From JAOPZW01 sp963707695 (GTDB lineage: Bacteria; Actinomycetota; Thermoleophilia; Solirubrobacterales; Solirubrobacteraceae): a stretch of 64,000 bases of DNA. The notes under the pieces are model-generated. The model was not told the origin of the DNA, did no database searches, and saw only the letters and a program-made list of their open reading frames with translations. The stretch lies in assembly GCA_963707695.1 (NCBI GenBank), contig CAVPQY010000003.1, positions 1,054,001 through 1,118,000 of the forward strand. The letters run 5' to 3'. The translations under genes were made by a program, and so were the position numbers. Positions 11,179-21,247 of this stretch are shown piece after piece (position 1 is the stretch's first letter; each line of letters starts with the position of its first letter).

Positions 11179-12161
11179 CGCAGCGCGCCCAGCAGCGTCG
11201 GCAGCGCGCGGTGCAGCTCGCGCTGCCAGTACGGCCACGTGTGCGTGCCGGAGCCGTAGAGGTCCGTCCGGGCGGGAAGGCGCAGCGCGCGCAGCCGCGC
11301 GACGAAGGACCGCGTCTCGGCCCCGACCATCGCCTCGATGCCGTCCCGGGGGCGCCCGGGGCGGTCGAACGGGCCCCGCCGCCCGTCGCCGGAGGCGACG
11401 AAGAGCCGCGTGCCGCGCAGGCGCGGGGCGAGCGTCGTCGGGTCGTGCGCCGCCCACGTCGCGCGATCGCGCGCCGGGTCGCCCCACACGGCGCGGGCGT
11501 CGGGCGTGAAGGCTCCCATGAGCCCGAGGAGGAACGGCGCATCCGCCCGCGGGTGGACCAGGCCGGAGAAGGAGGCGGCGGCGCGGAAGAGGCCCGGGTG
11601 GTGCGCGGCGTAGGCCATGGCGCCCAGCCCGCCCATGGAGAGCCCGGCGATCGCCCGGCGCCGCCCGGCGCCGAAGTCGCGCTCGAGCAGGGCGCGCAGC
11701 TCGCGCAGGTGGAACGTCTCCCACGCCGGCGGCCCGCCCCGCCCGCCGTTGCGCCAGTCGCTGTAGAAGCCCACGGGGCCGCCCTCGGGCAGCACGACCA
11801 GCAGATCGCGCAGCGCCCTCAGGCGCGCGACGTCGGTCGAGCGCGTCCAGGCCCGGTAGGTGTCGCAGCACCCGTCCAGCAGCCACAGCACCGGCCAGTG
11901 CCGCCGCGGATGCGCCGACCACCCGCGCGGGGTCACCAGGCGGACCTTCGCCGTGCGCGCCAGCGCGCGCGAGCGGACGGTCAGGTCCACCACGCGCGGC
12001 GCCACCCGGCGTTCGGCGACGACGGTCGCGGCGGCGTCGGAGCGCGGCCGGGCGGAAGGCCGCGCGGGCGCGTGCCCGCCGCAGCCCGCGCCCGCGAGCG
12101 CGACGAGGAGGAGCGCCAAGGCGGCGACGGGCCGCGGGCACGGGCAGGACGGGCGAGGCAC
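11175..12161 (-). CDS. Secreted esterase lipoprotein, alpha/beta-hydrolase (esterase D/antigen 85-like)
   Basis: 328 aa from GTG 12161. The N terminus has a hydrophobic segment and lipobox LAGAGC, so it is probably a lipid-anchored exported protein. The hydrolase domain (about 60-328) shows the strand WPVLWLLDGCCDTYRAW, the oxyanion region, the nucleophile elbow GLSMGGLGAMAYAAHHP, and a late His in GSGTHTWPYWQREL. Substrate is unknown; the family includes S-formylglutathione hydrolases, feruloyl esterases and mycolyltransferases. It is a distant paralogue of the esterases at 50052-50990 and 54081-55091. It is convergent with purE, both stops sharing CTAG. Confidence 0.85.
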   Translation of the reverse strand: MPRPSCPCPRPVAALALLLVALAGAGCGGHAPARPSARPRSDAAATVVAERRVAPRVVDLTVRSRALARTAKVRLVTPRGWSAHPRRHWPVLWLLDGCCDTYRAWTRSTDVARLRALRDLLVVLPEGGPVGFYSDWRNGGRGGPPAWETFHLRELRALLERDFGAGRRRAIAGLSMGGLGAMAYAAHHPGLFRAAASFSGLVHPRADAPFLLGLMGAFTPDARAVWGDPARDRATWAAHDPTTLAPRLRGTRLFVASGDGRRGPFDRPGRPRDGIEAMVGAETRSFVARLRALRLPARTDLYGSGTHTWPYWQRELHRALPTLLGALR

Positions 12162-12216
12162 GGGCGCGAGGATGGTCGCACGTCGGCGCGCGGCGACCGA
12201 CCACTACGCTCGGGCC

Positions 12217-13491
<1,275 letters not shown>

Positions 13492-13534
13492 GGGGCGCTT
13501 GACCTGACCGGCCCGGCGGGAGGAGGGTCGCGCC

Positions 13535-15148
13535 ATGCCCTCCTACGACTACGTCATCGTCGGCGCCGGCTCGGCCGGGTGCGTGCTGGCCCACCGCCTG
13601 TCGGAGGACCCCGGCGTGTCGGTCCTGCTGCTCGAGGCCGGGGGGCCCGACACGGCGGACTTCATCCACATCCCCGCCGCGTTCCCGGCGCTCTACCGCA
13701 GCAAGGACGACTGGGACCTGGGGACCGGGTACGAGCCGCACCTCGACGACCGCCGCATCTACCTCCCGCGCGGCAAGGTCCTCGGCGGCTCGTCGTCGCT
13801 GAACGCGATGATCTACATCCGCGGCAACCCGCGTGACTACGACGAGTGGGCCGCCCAGGGCTGCGCGGGCTGGGGCTGGGAGGACCTGCTGCCGTACTTC
13901 CTGCGCGCCGAGGACAACGTCCGCGGCGCGGGCGCGCACCACGCGGTGGGCGGCCCGCTGCGGGTGTCGGACCCGCTCGCGCGCACGGGGCTCTCCGAGG
14001 CCTTCCTCGACGCCGCGGCCGCGCTCGGCCTGCCCGCGAGCGAGGACTTCAACGCCGCCAACCAGGACGGGTTCGGCTGGTACCAGGTCACGACGCGCGA
14101 CGGCCGGCGCGGCTCCACCGCGGTCTCCTACCTGCATCCCGTCGCCGACCGCCCGAACCTCACGGTGGAGACGTGGCTGCACGCGCACCGCGTCCTCTTC
14201 GAGGGGACGCGCGCGGTGGGGGTCGAGGGCTCGCGGCTGGGGGAGCTGCTGACGTTCGACGCGCAGCGCGAGGTGCTCGTCTGCGCCGGGTCCTACCTCT
14301 CGCCGCACCTGCTGACGCTGTCCGGCCTGGGCCGCCCCGAGGAGCTCGAGCTCCTCCAGGTGCCGCTCGTGGCCGAGTCGCCCGGGATGGGGCTCGGCCT
14401 CCAGGACCACCCGGCGATGGGCTGCTCGTGGGCCTGCGCCGACCCGGTGTCGCTCAAGGACGCCCTCGACGACGACAACCTCGCCCGGTGGGCGGCCGAC
14501 GGCGGCGGCCCGCTGAGCTCGAACGTCGCCGAGTGCGGCGGGTTCCTGCGCACGCGGGACGGGCTGGAGGCGCCCGACGTCCAGTTCCACATGGTCTCGG
14601 CGATCTTCGAGCAGGAGGGGCTCGTGCCGCCCGCGGAGCACGGCTTCTCGCTGTCGGCCTGCGTCCTGAAGCCGCGCAGCCGCGGCCAGGTCGCGGTCGT
14701 CTCGCCCGACCCGACGACGAAGCCGCTCATCGTCCACAACTACCTGGCCGAGCCCGAGGACCTGCGTTCCGCGGTCGCGGGCCTGCGCACCGTGCTCGCG
14801 CTGGCCCGCACCGAGCCCCTGGCGCGCTACGCGCAGGAGGGCCACACCGTGCCGGCCTCCGACGCCGAGGAGGACCTCGTGGCCCACATCCGCCACACCG
14901 CCCAGACGATCTACCACCCCACCAGCACGTGCGCGATGGGCCCCGGCGACGACGCGGTCGTCGACCTCGACCTGCGCGTGCGCGGCGTGGAGGGCCTGCG
15001 GGTGGTCGACGCGTCGGTCATGCCGAGCGTCGTGCGCGGCAACACGAACGCCCCGACGATCGCCATCGCCGAGCGCGCCGCCGACCTCATCGCGGGCCGC
15101 CCGCTGCTGGGCGCCGAGGCCGAGGGGCTGCAGCGCGCGGGCGCCTAG
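13535..15148 (+). CDS. GMC-family FAD oxidoreductase (choline/alcohol dehydrogenase type)
   Basis: 537 aa. The N-terminal FAD-binding motif is VIVGAGSAGCVLAHRLSE. The first GMC signature region is GKVLGGSSSLNAMIYIRGNP and the second is CAGSYLSPHLLTLSGLG. The C-terminal catalytic pair lies in HPTSTCAMG (His) and VRGNTNAPTIAIAERAADLI (Asn). It oxidises an alcohol to an aldehyde with FAD; choline, glucose and polyethylene glycol are family substrates, and the actual one is not known. A strong Shine-Dalgarno GGGAGGAGGG lies about 8 bases before the ATG. It sits between purB and purC without an obvious metabolic connection. Confidence 0.9.
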   Translation: MPSYDYVIVGAGSAGCVLAHRLSEDPGVSVLLLEAGGPDTADFIHIPAAFPALYRSKDDWDLGTGYEPHLDDRRIYLPRGKVLGGSSSLNAMIYIRGNPRDYDEWAAQGCAGWGWEDLLPYFLRAEDNVRGAGAHHAVGGPLRVSDPLARTGLSEAFLDAAAALGLPASEDFNAANQDGFGWYQVTTRDGRRGSTAVSYLHPVADRPNLTVETWLHAHRVLFEGTRAVGVEGSRLGELLTFDAQREVLVCAGSYLSPHLLTLSGLGRPEELELLQVPLVAESPGMGLGLQDHPAMGCSWACADPVSLKDALDDDNLARWAADGGGPLSSNVAECGGFLRTRDGLEAPDVQFHMVSAIFEQEGLVPPAEHGFSLSACVLKPRSRGQVAVVSPDPTTKPLIVHNYLAEPEDLRSAVAGLRTVLALARTEPLARYAQEGHTVPASDAEEDLVAHIRHTAQTIYHPTSTCAMGPGDDAVVDLDLRVRGVEGLRVVDASVMPSVVRGNTNAPTIAIAERAADLIAGRPLLGAEAEGLQRAGA

Positions 15149-15198
15149 CGCGCCCGGCGGGCCGGGGTGCGACCACGCCGCCGGGTACCATCCCAACA

Positions 15199-16080
15199 GT
15201 GACCCGGACGCTCTCCGACCTGCCCCTCCTCGCGAGCGGGAAGGTCCGCGAGATCTACGACCTGGGCGACCGGCTGCTCCTCGTCGCCAGTGACCGGATC
15301 TCGACCTACGACGTCGTGCACCCCACGCCGATCCCGGACAAGGGCAAGGTCCTCACGGGCCTGTCGGCCTTCTGGTTCGCCAAGACCGGGCACATCGTGG
15401 CCAACCACCTGCTCTCGAACACCGACGGCGTGCCCGACGAGGCCCGCGGGCGGGCGCAGGTCGTGCGCAAGCTGCGGATGCTGCCCGTCGAGTGCGTGGT
15501 GCGCGGCTACATCACGGGGTCGGGCTGGAAGGACTACCAGGCCACCGGCACCGTGTCCGGCGTCGCGCTCCCGCACGGGCTGCGCGAGGCGGAGCGCCTG
15601 CCCACGCCCGTGTTCACCCCGTCGACGAAGGCCGAGGTCGGCCACGACGAGGCGATCGACTTCGACGCGGCCGCCGAGCTCGTCGGCGACCGCGACCTCA
15701 TGGGCCGCGTCCGCGACGCGTCGATCGAGCTCTACCGCTTCGCCGCCGAGCACGCGCGCTCGCGCGGGGTGATCCTGGCCGACACGAAGTTCGAGTTCGG
15801 GCTCGACGGGGACGGCGAGCTCGTCGTGGGCGACGAGGTGCTGACCCCGGACAGCTCGCGCTACTGGCCGGCCGACGGCTACGAGCCCGGCCACGGGCAG
15901 CCGTCCTTCGACAAGCAGTACGTGCGCGACTGGGCCGCGGGCAGCGGCTGGGACAAGGCGCCGCCCGCCCCGCCGATCCCCGACGACGTGGTCGCGCGCA
16001 CGCGCGAGCTCTACGTCGAGGCCTACGAGCGGCTGGCGGGCGAGCCCTTCGACGCGTGGCTGGCGCGGACGGCGCCGTGA
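15199..16080 (+). CDS. purC: SAICAR synthetase
   Basis: 293 aa. Joins CAIR and aspartate using ATP. The N terminus SGKVREIYDL binds nucleotide, and VECVVRGYITGSGWKDYQAT and LADTKFEFG are the family signatures. I chose GTG 15199: it yields MTRTLSDLPLLASGKVREIY, and a TACCAT minus-10 box at 15186-15191 ends seven bases before it, so the mRNA is likely leaderless. The longer frame upstream is GMC read out of phase. The stop overlaps purS as GTGA, so purC leads the purCSQL operon. Confidence 0.95.
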   Translation: MTRTLSDLPLLASGKVREIYDLGDRLLLVASDRISTYDVVHPTPIPDKGKVLTGLSAFWFAKTGHIVANHLLSNTDGVPDEARGRAQVVRKLRMLPVECVVRGYITGSGWKDYQATGTVSGVALPHGLREAERLPTPVFTPSTKAEVGHDEAIDFDAAAELVGDRDLMGRVRDASIELYRFAAEHARSRGVILADTKFEFGLDGDGELVVGDEVLTPDSSRYWPADGYEPGHGQPSFDKQYVRDWAAGSGWDKAPPAPPIPDDVVARTRELYVEAYERLAGEPFDAWLARTAP

Positions 16081-16322
16081 GGGCCCGGGTCCTCATCCGG
16101 CCCAAGGCCGGGATCCTCGATCCGCAGGGCATCGCGGTCGAGCGCGCGCTGCCCGCCCTCGGCTTCGAGGGCGTGCGCAACGTCCACGTCGGCCGGCTCG
16201 TCGAGCTCGACGTCGACGACCCGGCCCGGCTCGAGGAGATGTGCCGCCGCCTCCTGGCCAACCCCCTGGTGGAGGACTTCGAGGTCCTCGCGGCCGACGA
16301 CCCCGCGGCGGGGCGCGCGTGA
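16077..16322 (+). CDS. purS: FGAM synthase small subunit PurS
   Basis: 81 aa. Structural subunit that bridges PurQ and PurL in the three-part FGAM synthase of Gram-positive bacteria and archaea. It begins RARVLIRPKAGILDPQGIAV, matching the PurS opening V-x-I-x-P-K-x-x-I-x-D-P-x-G. It continues GFEGVRNVHVGRLVELDV and ends LLANPLVEDFEV. GTG 16077 overlaps the purC stop, and the end overlaps the purQ GTG (both GTGA). Its presence agrees with the short PurL downstream, which cannot work without it. Confidence 0.95.
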   Translation: MRARVLIRPKAGILDPQGIAVERALPALGFEGVRNVHVGRLVELDVDDPARLEEMCRRLLANPLVEDFEVLAADDPAAGRA

Positions 16323-16999
16323 AGACCGGCGTCGTCCGCTTCCCGGGCTCCTGCGACGACGTCGACGCCCTCCAGGCCGCCGGGCGCGTCGGGGAGGCCG
16401 TGCTCCTCTGGCACGGCGACGCGGACCTGCAGGACATCGACGCGGTCGTCGTGCCCGGCGGGTTCTCCTACGGCGACTACCTCCGCGTCGGGGCGATCGC
16501 CCGGTTCTCGCCGGTCATGGGCGCCGTCGCCGAGTTCGCCAGCGCGGGCGGCCCCGTGCTCGGGATCTGCAACGGCTTCCAGGTCCTCTGCGAGGCCGGG
16601 CTGCTGCCGGGAGCGCTGCTGCCGAACACCTCGCTGCGCTTCGTCTGCCGCCAGGTCGACGTCGAGGTCGTGCGCACGGACACGCCGTTCACGCGGACGT
16701 GCGTCGAGGGGGAGCGGCTCTCGATCCCGGCCAAGCACACCACCGGCCGCTTCTGGGCCCCCGACGAGCAGCTCGACGCGCTCGAGGCCGACGGCCAGGT
16801 CGTCCTGCGCTACGCCGAGGGCCAGGCCTTCAACGGCTCGTCGCGCTCCATCGCCGGGGTCTGCAACGAGGGCCGCAACGTCCTCGGCCTGATGCCGCAC
16901 CCCGAGCACGCCGTGGACGCGCTCCTGGGCGGCTCGGCCGACGGGCTGGCGCTCTTCGCCGGGATGGCCGCCGCCGTGGAGGCGCGTGTCCCCGCCTGA
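16319..16999 (+). CDS. purQ: FGAM synthase glutaminase subunit PurQ
   Basis: 226 aa. Class I glutamine amidotransferase that supplies ammonia to PurL. The catalytic Cys is in VLGICNGFQVLCEAGLLPG. The His and Glu of the triad are in LGLMPHPEHAVD. The start region KTGVVRFPGSCDDVDAL is typical. GTG 16319 overlaps the purS stop, and the coding end overlaps the purL start by 14 bp, consistent with translational coupling of the subunits. No frame breaks. Confidence 0.96.
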   Translation: MKTGVVRFPGSCDDVDALQAAGRVGEAVLLWHGDADLQDIDAVVVPGGFSYGDYLRVGAIARFSPVMGAVAEFASAGGPVLGICNGFQVLCEAGLLPGALLPNTSLRFVCRQVDVEVVRTDTPFTRTCVEGERLSIPAKHTTGRFWAPDEQLDALEADGQVVLRYAEGQAFNGSSRSIAGVCNEGRNVLGLMPHPEHAVDALLGGSADGLALFAGMAAAVEARVPA

Positions 17000-19205
17000 G
17001 GTGGCCGCCCCGCCCGGCGTCGAGGACGCGGTCGCCCTGGGCCTGACGCGCGACGAGTACGACCTCGTCGTCGCCAAGCTCGGCCGGCCGCCGAACCAGG
17101 TCGAGCTGGCGATGTTCTCGCTCATGTGGAGCGAGCACTGCGCGTACAAGCACTCCAAGAAGCTCCTGCGCACGCTGCCCACCGAAGGGGACGCCGTCGT
17201 GCTCGGGCCGGGGGAGAACGCCGGCGCGGTGGACGTGGGCGGGGGCCTCGTCTGCGCCTTCAAGGTGGAGTCGCACAACCACCCGAGCGCGGTCGAGCCC
17301 TTCCAGGGCGCGGCGACGGGCGTCGGCGGCATCCTGCGCGACATCTTCGCCCTCGGCGCCCGGCCCGTCGCCGTCCTCGACTCGCTGCGCTTCGGGGAGC
17401 CGTCCAGCGCGCGCTCGCGCTACCTGCTCGACCACGCCGTCATGGGCATCGGGCACTACGGCAACTCGATCGGCGTGCCGACCGTGGGCGGCGAGGTCTA
17501 CTTCGAGGCACCCTACGAGACGAACTGCCTCGTCAACGCCATGGCGCTCGGGCTCGCGCCGCGCGGGCGCCTGACCCGGTCCGCGGCGGCCGGCATCGGC
17601 AACGTCGTCGTGCTCTTCGGCGCGTCGACCGGGCGCGACGGCATCGGCGGCGCGTCGGTCCTGGCCAGCGCGGAGCTCGGCGCCGACGACGCCGACAAGC
17701 GCCCCACCGTCCAGGTCGGCGACCCCTTCGAGGAGAAGAAGCTCCTGGAGTGCTCGCTCGAGCTCCTCGACCGCGGCCTCCTCGTCGCGCTGCAGGACCT
17801 CGGCGCGGCGGGGCTGACCTCCAGCGCGTCGGAGATGGCCTCCAAGGGCGGCGTGGGGGTCGACCTCGACGTCGCCCGGGTGCCGCTGCGCGAGGCCGAC
17901 ATGGAGCCCTTCGAGGTCATGGTGTCCGAGTCGCAGGAGCGGATGCTCTGCGTCTGCGAGCCGTCCCGGGTCGCCGAGGTCCTCGAGGTGTGCGCCCGCT
18001 GGGAGGTCCACGGCACGGCGATCGGCGCGGTCACCGACACCGGGCTCGTCCGCGTCCTGCGCGACGGCGAGCCCGTCGGCGAGATGCCGGTCGCCGCGCT
18101 CGTCGACGACTGCCCGCTCTACGACCTCGCGCCCGCGCGCCCACCCGCGGGCGCGCCGGGCGTCTACCTGCCCCCCGCGGCGACGCTCGACCCGGGCGCC
18201 TCGCCCCGCGACGCGCTGCTCGCGCTCCTGGCGGCGCCGAACGTCGCGTCGCGCCGCCCGCTCTTCGAGCAGTACGACCCGATCGTGCAGTCGCGGACCG
18301 TGCGCCGGCCCGAGGAGGCCGACGCGGCGGTGCTCGCGCTCCCGGACGGCAGCGCCCTGGGCGTGTCGATCGACGGCAACGGCCGCCGGGTGGCCGCCGA
18401 CCCCTACACGGGGACCGTCCTGGCCGCGCTGGAGTGCGCGGCCAACCTGGCCTGCGTCGGGGCCGCGCCGCTCGGCACCACGAACAACCTCAACTTCGGC
18501 AACCCCGAGAAGCCGCACGTGGCCTGGCAGCTCACCGAGGCCGTCCGCGGCCTGGGCGACGCGTGCCGCGCCCTGCGGGCGCCGATCGTCGGCGGCAACG
18601 TCTCGCTCTACAACGAGGGCGCCGACGGGCCGATCTACCCGACGCCGGTGGTCGGCATGGTGGGCCGCCTGCCCGACGCGGCGCGCGCGGGGCGGTCCGG
18701 CTTCGCCCGCGACGGCGACGCCTGGGGCCTCGCGGGCTGGAACCGGGCGCCGTCGCTGGCGGCGTCGGAGCTGGCCAAGCTCCGCGGCGAGCCGTTGCCC
18801 GACGGCCTGCCGCCGGTCGACCTCGGGCACTGCCTCGCCGTCCTGGACGCGGTGCGCGACGCGGTGCGCTCCGGCGACCTGGCCTCCTGCCACGACGTCG
18901 CCGAGGGCGGCTTCCTCGTGGCGCTGGCGGAGGCGTGCCTGCTCGGCGGCCGCGGGGCGGTCGCCGCGTCCGCCGGGGCGGCGGCCGGCCTGCGGACGGA
19001 CGAGCTGCTCTTCGGCGAGGACGCCTGCGGCTTCCTCGTCTCGGGGCCGCGCGCCGCGCTCGAGCGACTCGGCGAGCAGATCCCGCTCGACGTCATCGGG
19101 ACGACGGGCGGCGACGCCCTCGTCCTCGACGAGGACGCCGGGCTGCGCTGGTCGCTCGGGGAGCTCCGGGACGCCCACGGCGCGCTGGCCGCCCTCTTCC
19201 CCTAG
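16986..19205 (+). CDS. purL: FGAM synthase large subunit PurL (small type)
   Basis: 739 aa, the length of the PurL that needs separate PurS and PurQ (the fused proteobacterial enzyme is about 1300 aa). It converts FGAR to FGAM with ATP. Recognisable parts are MFSLMWSEHCAYKHSKKLL, VESHNHPSAVEPFQGAATG, GIGHYGNSIGVPTVGGEVYF and, in the second half, NNLNFGNPEKP and VGGNVSLYNE. GTG 16986 lies inside the end of purQ. A hairpin or pseudoknot follows the stop (19223-19259) and may both end this operon and control the next gene. Confidence 0.96.
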   Translation: MSPPEVAAPPGVEDAVALGLTRDEYDLVVAKLGRPPNQVELAMFSLMWSEHCAYKHSKKLLRTLPTEGDAVVLGPGENAGAVDVGGGLVCAFKVESHNHPSAVEPFQGAATGVGGILRDIFALGARPVAVLDSLRFGEPSSARSRYLLDHAVMGIGHYGNSIGVPTVGGEVYFEAPYETNCLVNAMALGLAPRGRLTRSAAAGIGNVVVLFGASTGRDGIGGASVLASAELGADDADKRPTVQVGDPFEEKKLLECSLELLDRGLLVALQDLGAAGLTSSASEMASKGGVGVDLDVARVPLREADMEPFEVMVSESQERMLCVCEPSRVAEVLEVCARWEVHGTAIGAVTDTGLVRVLRDGEPVGEMPVAALVDDCPLYDLAPARPPAGAPGVYLPPAATLDPGASPRDALLALLAAPNVASRRPLFEQYDPIVQSRTVRRPEEADAAVLALPDGSALGVSIDGNGRRVAADPYTGTVLAALECAANLACVGAAPLGTTNNLNFGNPEKPHVAWQLTEAVRGLGDACRALRAPIVGGNVSLYNEGADGPIYPTPVVGMVGRLPDAARAGRSGFARDGDAWGLAGWNRAPSLAASELAKLRGEPLPDGLPPVDLGHCLAVLDAVRDAVRSGDLASCHDVAEGGFLVALAEACLLGGRGAVAASAGAAAGLRTDELLFGEDACGFLVSGPRAALERLGEQIPLDVIGTTGGDALVLDEDAGLRWSLGELRDAHGALAALFP

Positions 19206-19222
19206 TCGGGGATTCGTGCCGT

Positions 19223-19259
19223 TCCGCCCGATCACCCGAAAGGGCGGACATCGGGGTGA
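19223..19259 (+). promoter_or_regulatory. Pseudoknot-like leader overlapping a Shine-Dalgarno sequence
   Basis: TCCGCCC (19223-19229) pairs with GGGCGGA (19242-19248). The 12-base loop contains TCACCC (19232-19237), which is complementary to GGGTGA (19254-19259) downstream. Linkers are 2, 4 and 5 bases, a workable H-type pseudoknot. The second strand of the knot, with the G before it, is GGGGTGA, the only Shine-Dalgarno-like sequence before the GTG at 19272. Folding would therefore hide the ribosome site. Alternatively, the first hairpin alone may be the purL terminator, though it has no T-tract. Confidence 0.45.
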
Positions 19260-19271
19260 CGTACCCCGGTC

Positions 19272-21152
19272 GTGGAACGCCATCTCCCCGTCCCCAGGCG
19301 CCGGGCGGCCCGGCTCCTCGCGACCTCGGCCCTGACCGGCCTGACCCTCCTCGTCCTCGCCGGCCCGGCGAGCGCCTCCTCGCTCTTCGCGGACGGCTTC
19401 GAGTCGGGTGACTTCTCCGCCTGGAGCCAGGTCCAGACGGCGGGCGACGGCGCCGCCGTCGTCCAGAGCGCGGTCGTCCGCGCCGGCGCGGTCTCGGCGC
19501 AGCTGTCGGAGTCCGCCACGGCGGGCTCGAAGGCCTACGTGCGCAAGACGCTCTCCGCCTCGCAGCAGGAGCTCACCGTGAGCGGCGACTTCCGCGTGTC
19601 CACGGCGGGCACGAGCAGCGGCAACGTGCCCTTCTTCCGCCTGCTGGACCCGAGTGGCGCCCGGGTGGTCAGCGTCTACCGCCAGAACAACACGAGCGGC
19701 ACGGTCGGCCTCGGCTACGCGGGCGCGAACTTCACGACCACGGGCAAGCTGGCCCTGAGCACGTGGGCCACGATCTCCGTGCACGTGATCACCGCCGGGA
19801 CGAGCAGCACCGTCGAGGCGCGCGTCAACGGGGCGCTCGTCTTCACGTCGACGACGGCGAGCCTCGGGACGGCCGGCGTCCAGGCCATCCAGATCGGCAA
19901 CGACACGGCCGCGCAGGTCTTCACGCTGCAGGCCGACGCGATCGACGTCCAGGGCGTGGGGGACACGACCCCGTCGGCTCCGGCCAACGTCACGCTGCCG
20001 ACGGTCGCCGGCACGCCGCAGGCGGGGCAGACGGTCACGGCGGGCCAGGGCACCTGGACCGGCACCCAGCCGATCGCCTACACGTACCAGTGGCAGCGCT
20101 GCGACGGCGCCGGCGCCACCTGCGGAGCGATCACCGGGGCCACGACCGCGAGCTACGCGGTGACCGCCGGCGACGTCGGCGCCACCCTGCGCGTCGCCGT
20201 CACGGCCACGAACTCCGTCGGCCCGACGACCGCGACCTCGAACGCGACCGCGGTCGTCCAGGGCGCGTCCTCGGCGCCGGTGAACACCGTGCCGCCCACG
20301 ATCACCGGCACGCCCCAGGTCGGGCAGGTCCTGACCGCGGGTCCCGGCGACTGGAACGGGACGCAGCCGCTGGCCTTCGCCTACGCGTGGCAGCGGTGCG
20401 ACAGCGGCGGCGCGATCTGCTCGCCGATCTCCGGCGCCACCACGGCGAGCTACACCCTGGTCGCGGCCGACCTCGGCAAGACGATGCGCGTCGTGGTCAC
20501 CGCCACCAACGGGGCCGGCAGCGGGACCGGCACGTCGGCCGCGACGGCCGCCGTGCAGGCCGTCCAGACGCAGCCCGGCCTCGTCGCCCTGTGGCACATG
20601 GACGAGACCTCGGGCACGACGATGGCCGACGCCGTCGGTGGGCACACCGGCACCCTGCACTCGGTCACCCTGGGCGCCGCCGGCTTCCTCGGCCAGGCCT
20701 ACACCTTCAACGGGAGCTCGGGCTACGCGTCCGTGCCCACGAAGGCCGACCTCAACCCCGGGGCGTCCCCGATCACCGTGACGATCCGCGTCAAGACGAC
20801 CTCGGCCCCGGCCAAGCCCGACTGGGACGTCATCCGCAAGGGCCTCTACACGACCGCGGGCGGCGAGTGGAAGATGGAGTACCAGCCCTCGGGCCAGGCG
20901 TCGTGCGGGTTCAACGGTTCGTCCGGCTACAGCGAGATGACGGCCGGCCCGGCGATCAACGACGGCCAGTGGCACATGGTCCAGTGCGTCAAGACCGACA
21001 CGGCCATCAAGGTCGTCATCGACGGGGCCGCCACCACGAAGTCCGCGAAGATCGGGACGATCGCCAACACCGACGCCCTGCCGATCGGGGCGCGCCCCGG
21101 CTCGGAGTTCTTCAAGGGCGCGCTCGACGAGGCCAGCGTCCAGATCGGCTGA
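19272..21152 (+). CDS. Secreted multidomain protein with Ig-like repeats and a LamG domain
   Basis: 626 aa from GTG 19272. A signal peptide (1-35, ending GPASA) precedes a jelly-roll-like domain (about 40-235). Two repeats of about 95 aa follow (about 238-335 and 336-430). Each opens P-x-[IV]-x-G-T-P-Q-x-G-Q, has WQRCD with a paired Cys, and closes [LM]RV-x-VTATN. The C-terminal laminin-G/concanavalin-type domain starts LVALWHMDETSGTTMADAVG and includes GSSGYASVPTKADLN. It is extracellular and probably binds carbohydrate or matrix. No catalytic domain is apparent. It separates purL from purF on the same strand without metabolic connection. Confidence 0.85.
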   Translation: MERHLPVPRRRAARLLATSALTGLTLLVLAGPASASSLFADGFESGDFSAWSQVQTAGDGAAVVQSAVVRAGAVSAQLSESATAGSKAYVRKTLSASQQELTVSGDFRVSTAGTSSGNVPFFRLLDPSGARVVSVYRQNNTSGTVGLGYAGANFTTTGKLALSTWATISVHVITAGTSSTVEARVNGALVFTSTTASLGTAGVQAIQIGNDTAAQVFTLQADAIDVQGVGDTTPSAPANVTLPTVAGTPQAGQTVTAGQGTWTGTQPIAYTYQWQRCDGAGATCGAITGATTASYAVTAGDVGATLRVAVTATNSVGPTTATSNATAVVQGASSAPVNTVPPTITGTPQVGQVLTAGPGDWNGTQPLAFAYAWQRCDSGGAICSPISGATTASYTLVAADLGKTMRVVVTATNGAGSGTGTSAATAAVQAVQTQPGLVALWHMDETSGTTMADAVGGHTGTLHSVTLGAAGFLGQAYTFNGSSGYASVPTKADLNPGASPITVTIRVKTTSAPAKPDWDVIRKGLYTTAGGEWKMEYQPSGQASCGFNGSSGYSEMTAGPAINDGQWHMVQCVKTDTAIKVVIDGAATTKSAKIGTIANTDALPIGARPGSEFFKGALDEASVQIG

Positions 21153-21247
21153 CGATCCCGGACGGTGCGGGGTCGGGGCCGGTCGGCGGCGCCCCGGCCG
21201 CCCGGGTCGTGGCCGCCCCCGCTGCTACCCTCGCCGCGGGCTCACCC

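Noticed and set aside
19223..19259. Glutamine (glnA) or other named riboswitch
   Set aside because: The conserved bases of the glutamine motif are absent; only the general pseudoknot layout is shared.
16830..20975. 1381-codon minus-strand frame across purL and the LamG gene
   Set aside because: It spans two well-supported plus-strand genes and translates to low-complexity Arg/Gly/Ala-rich sequence.
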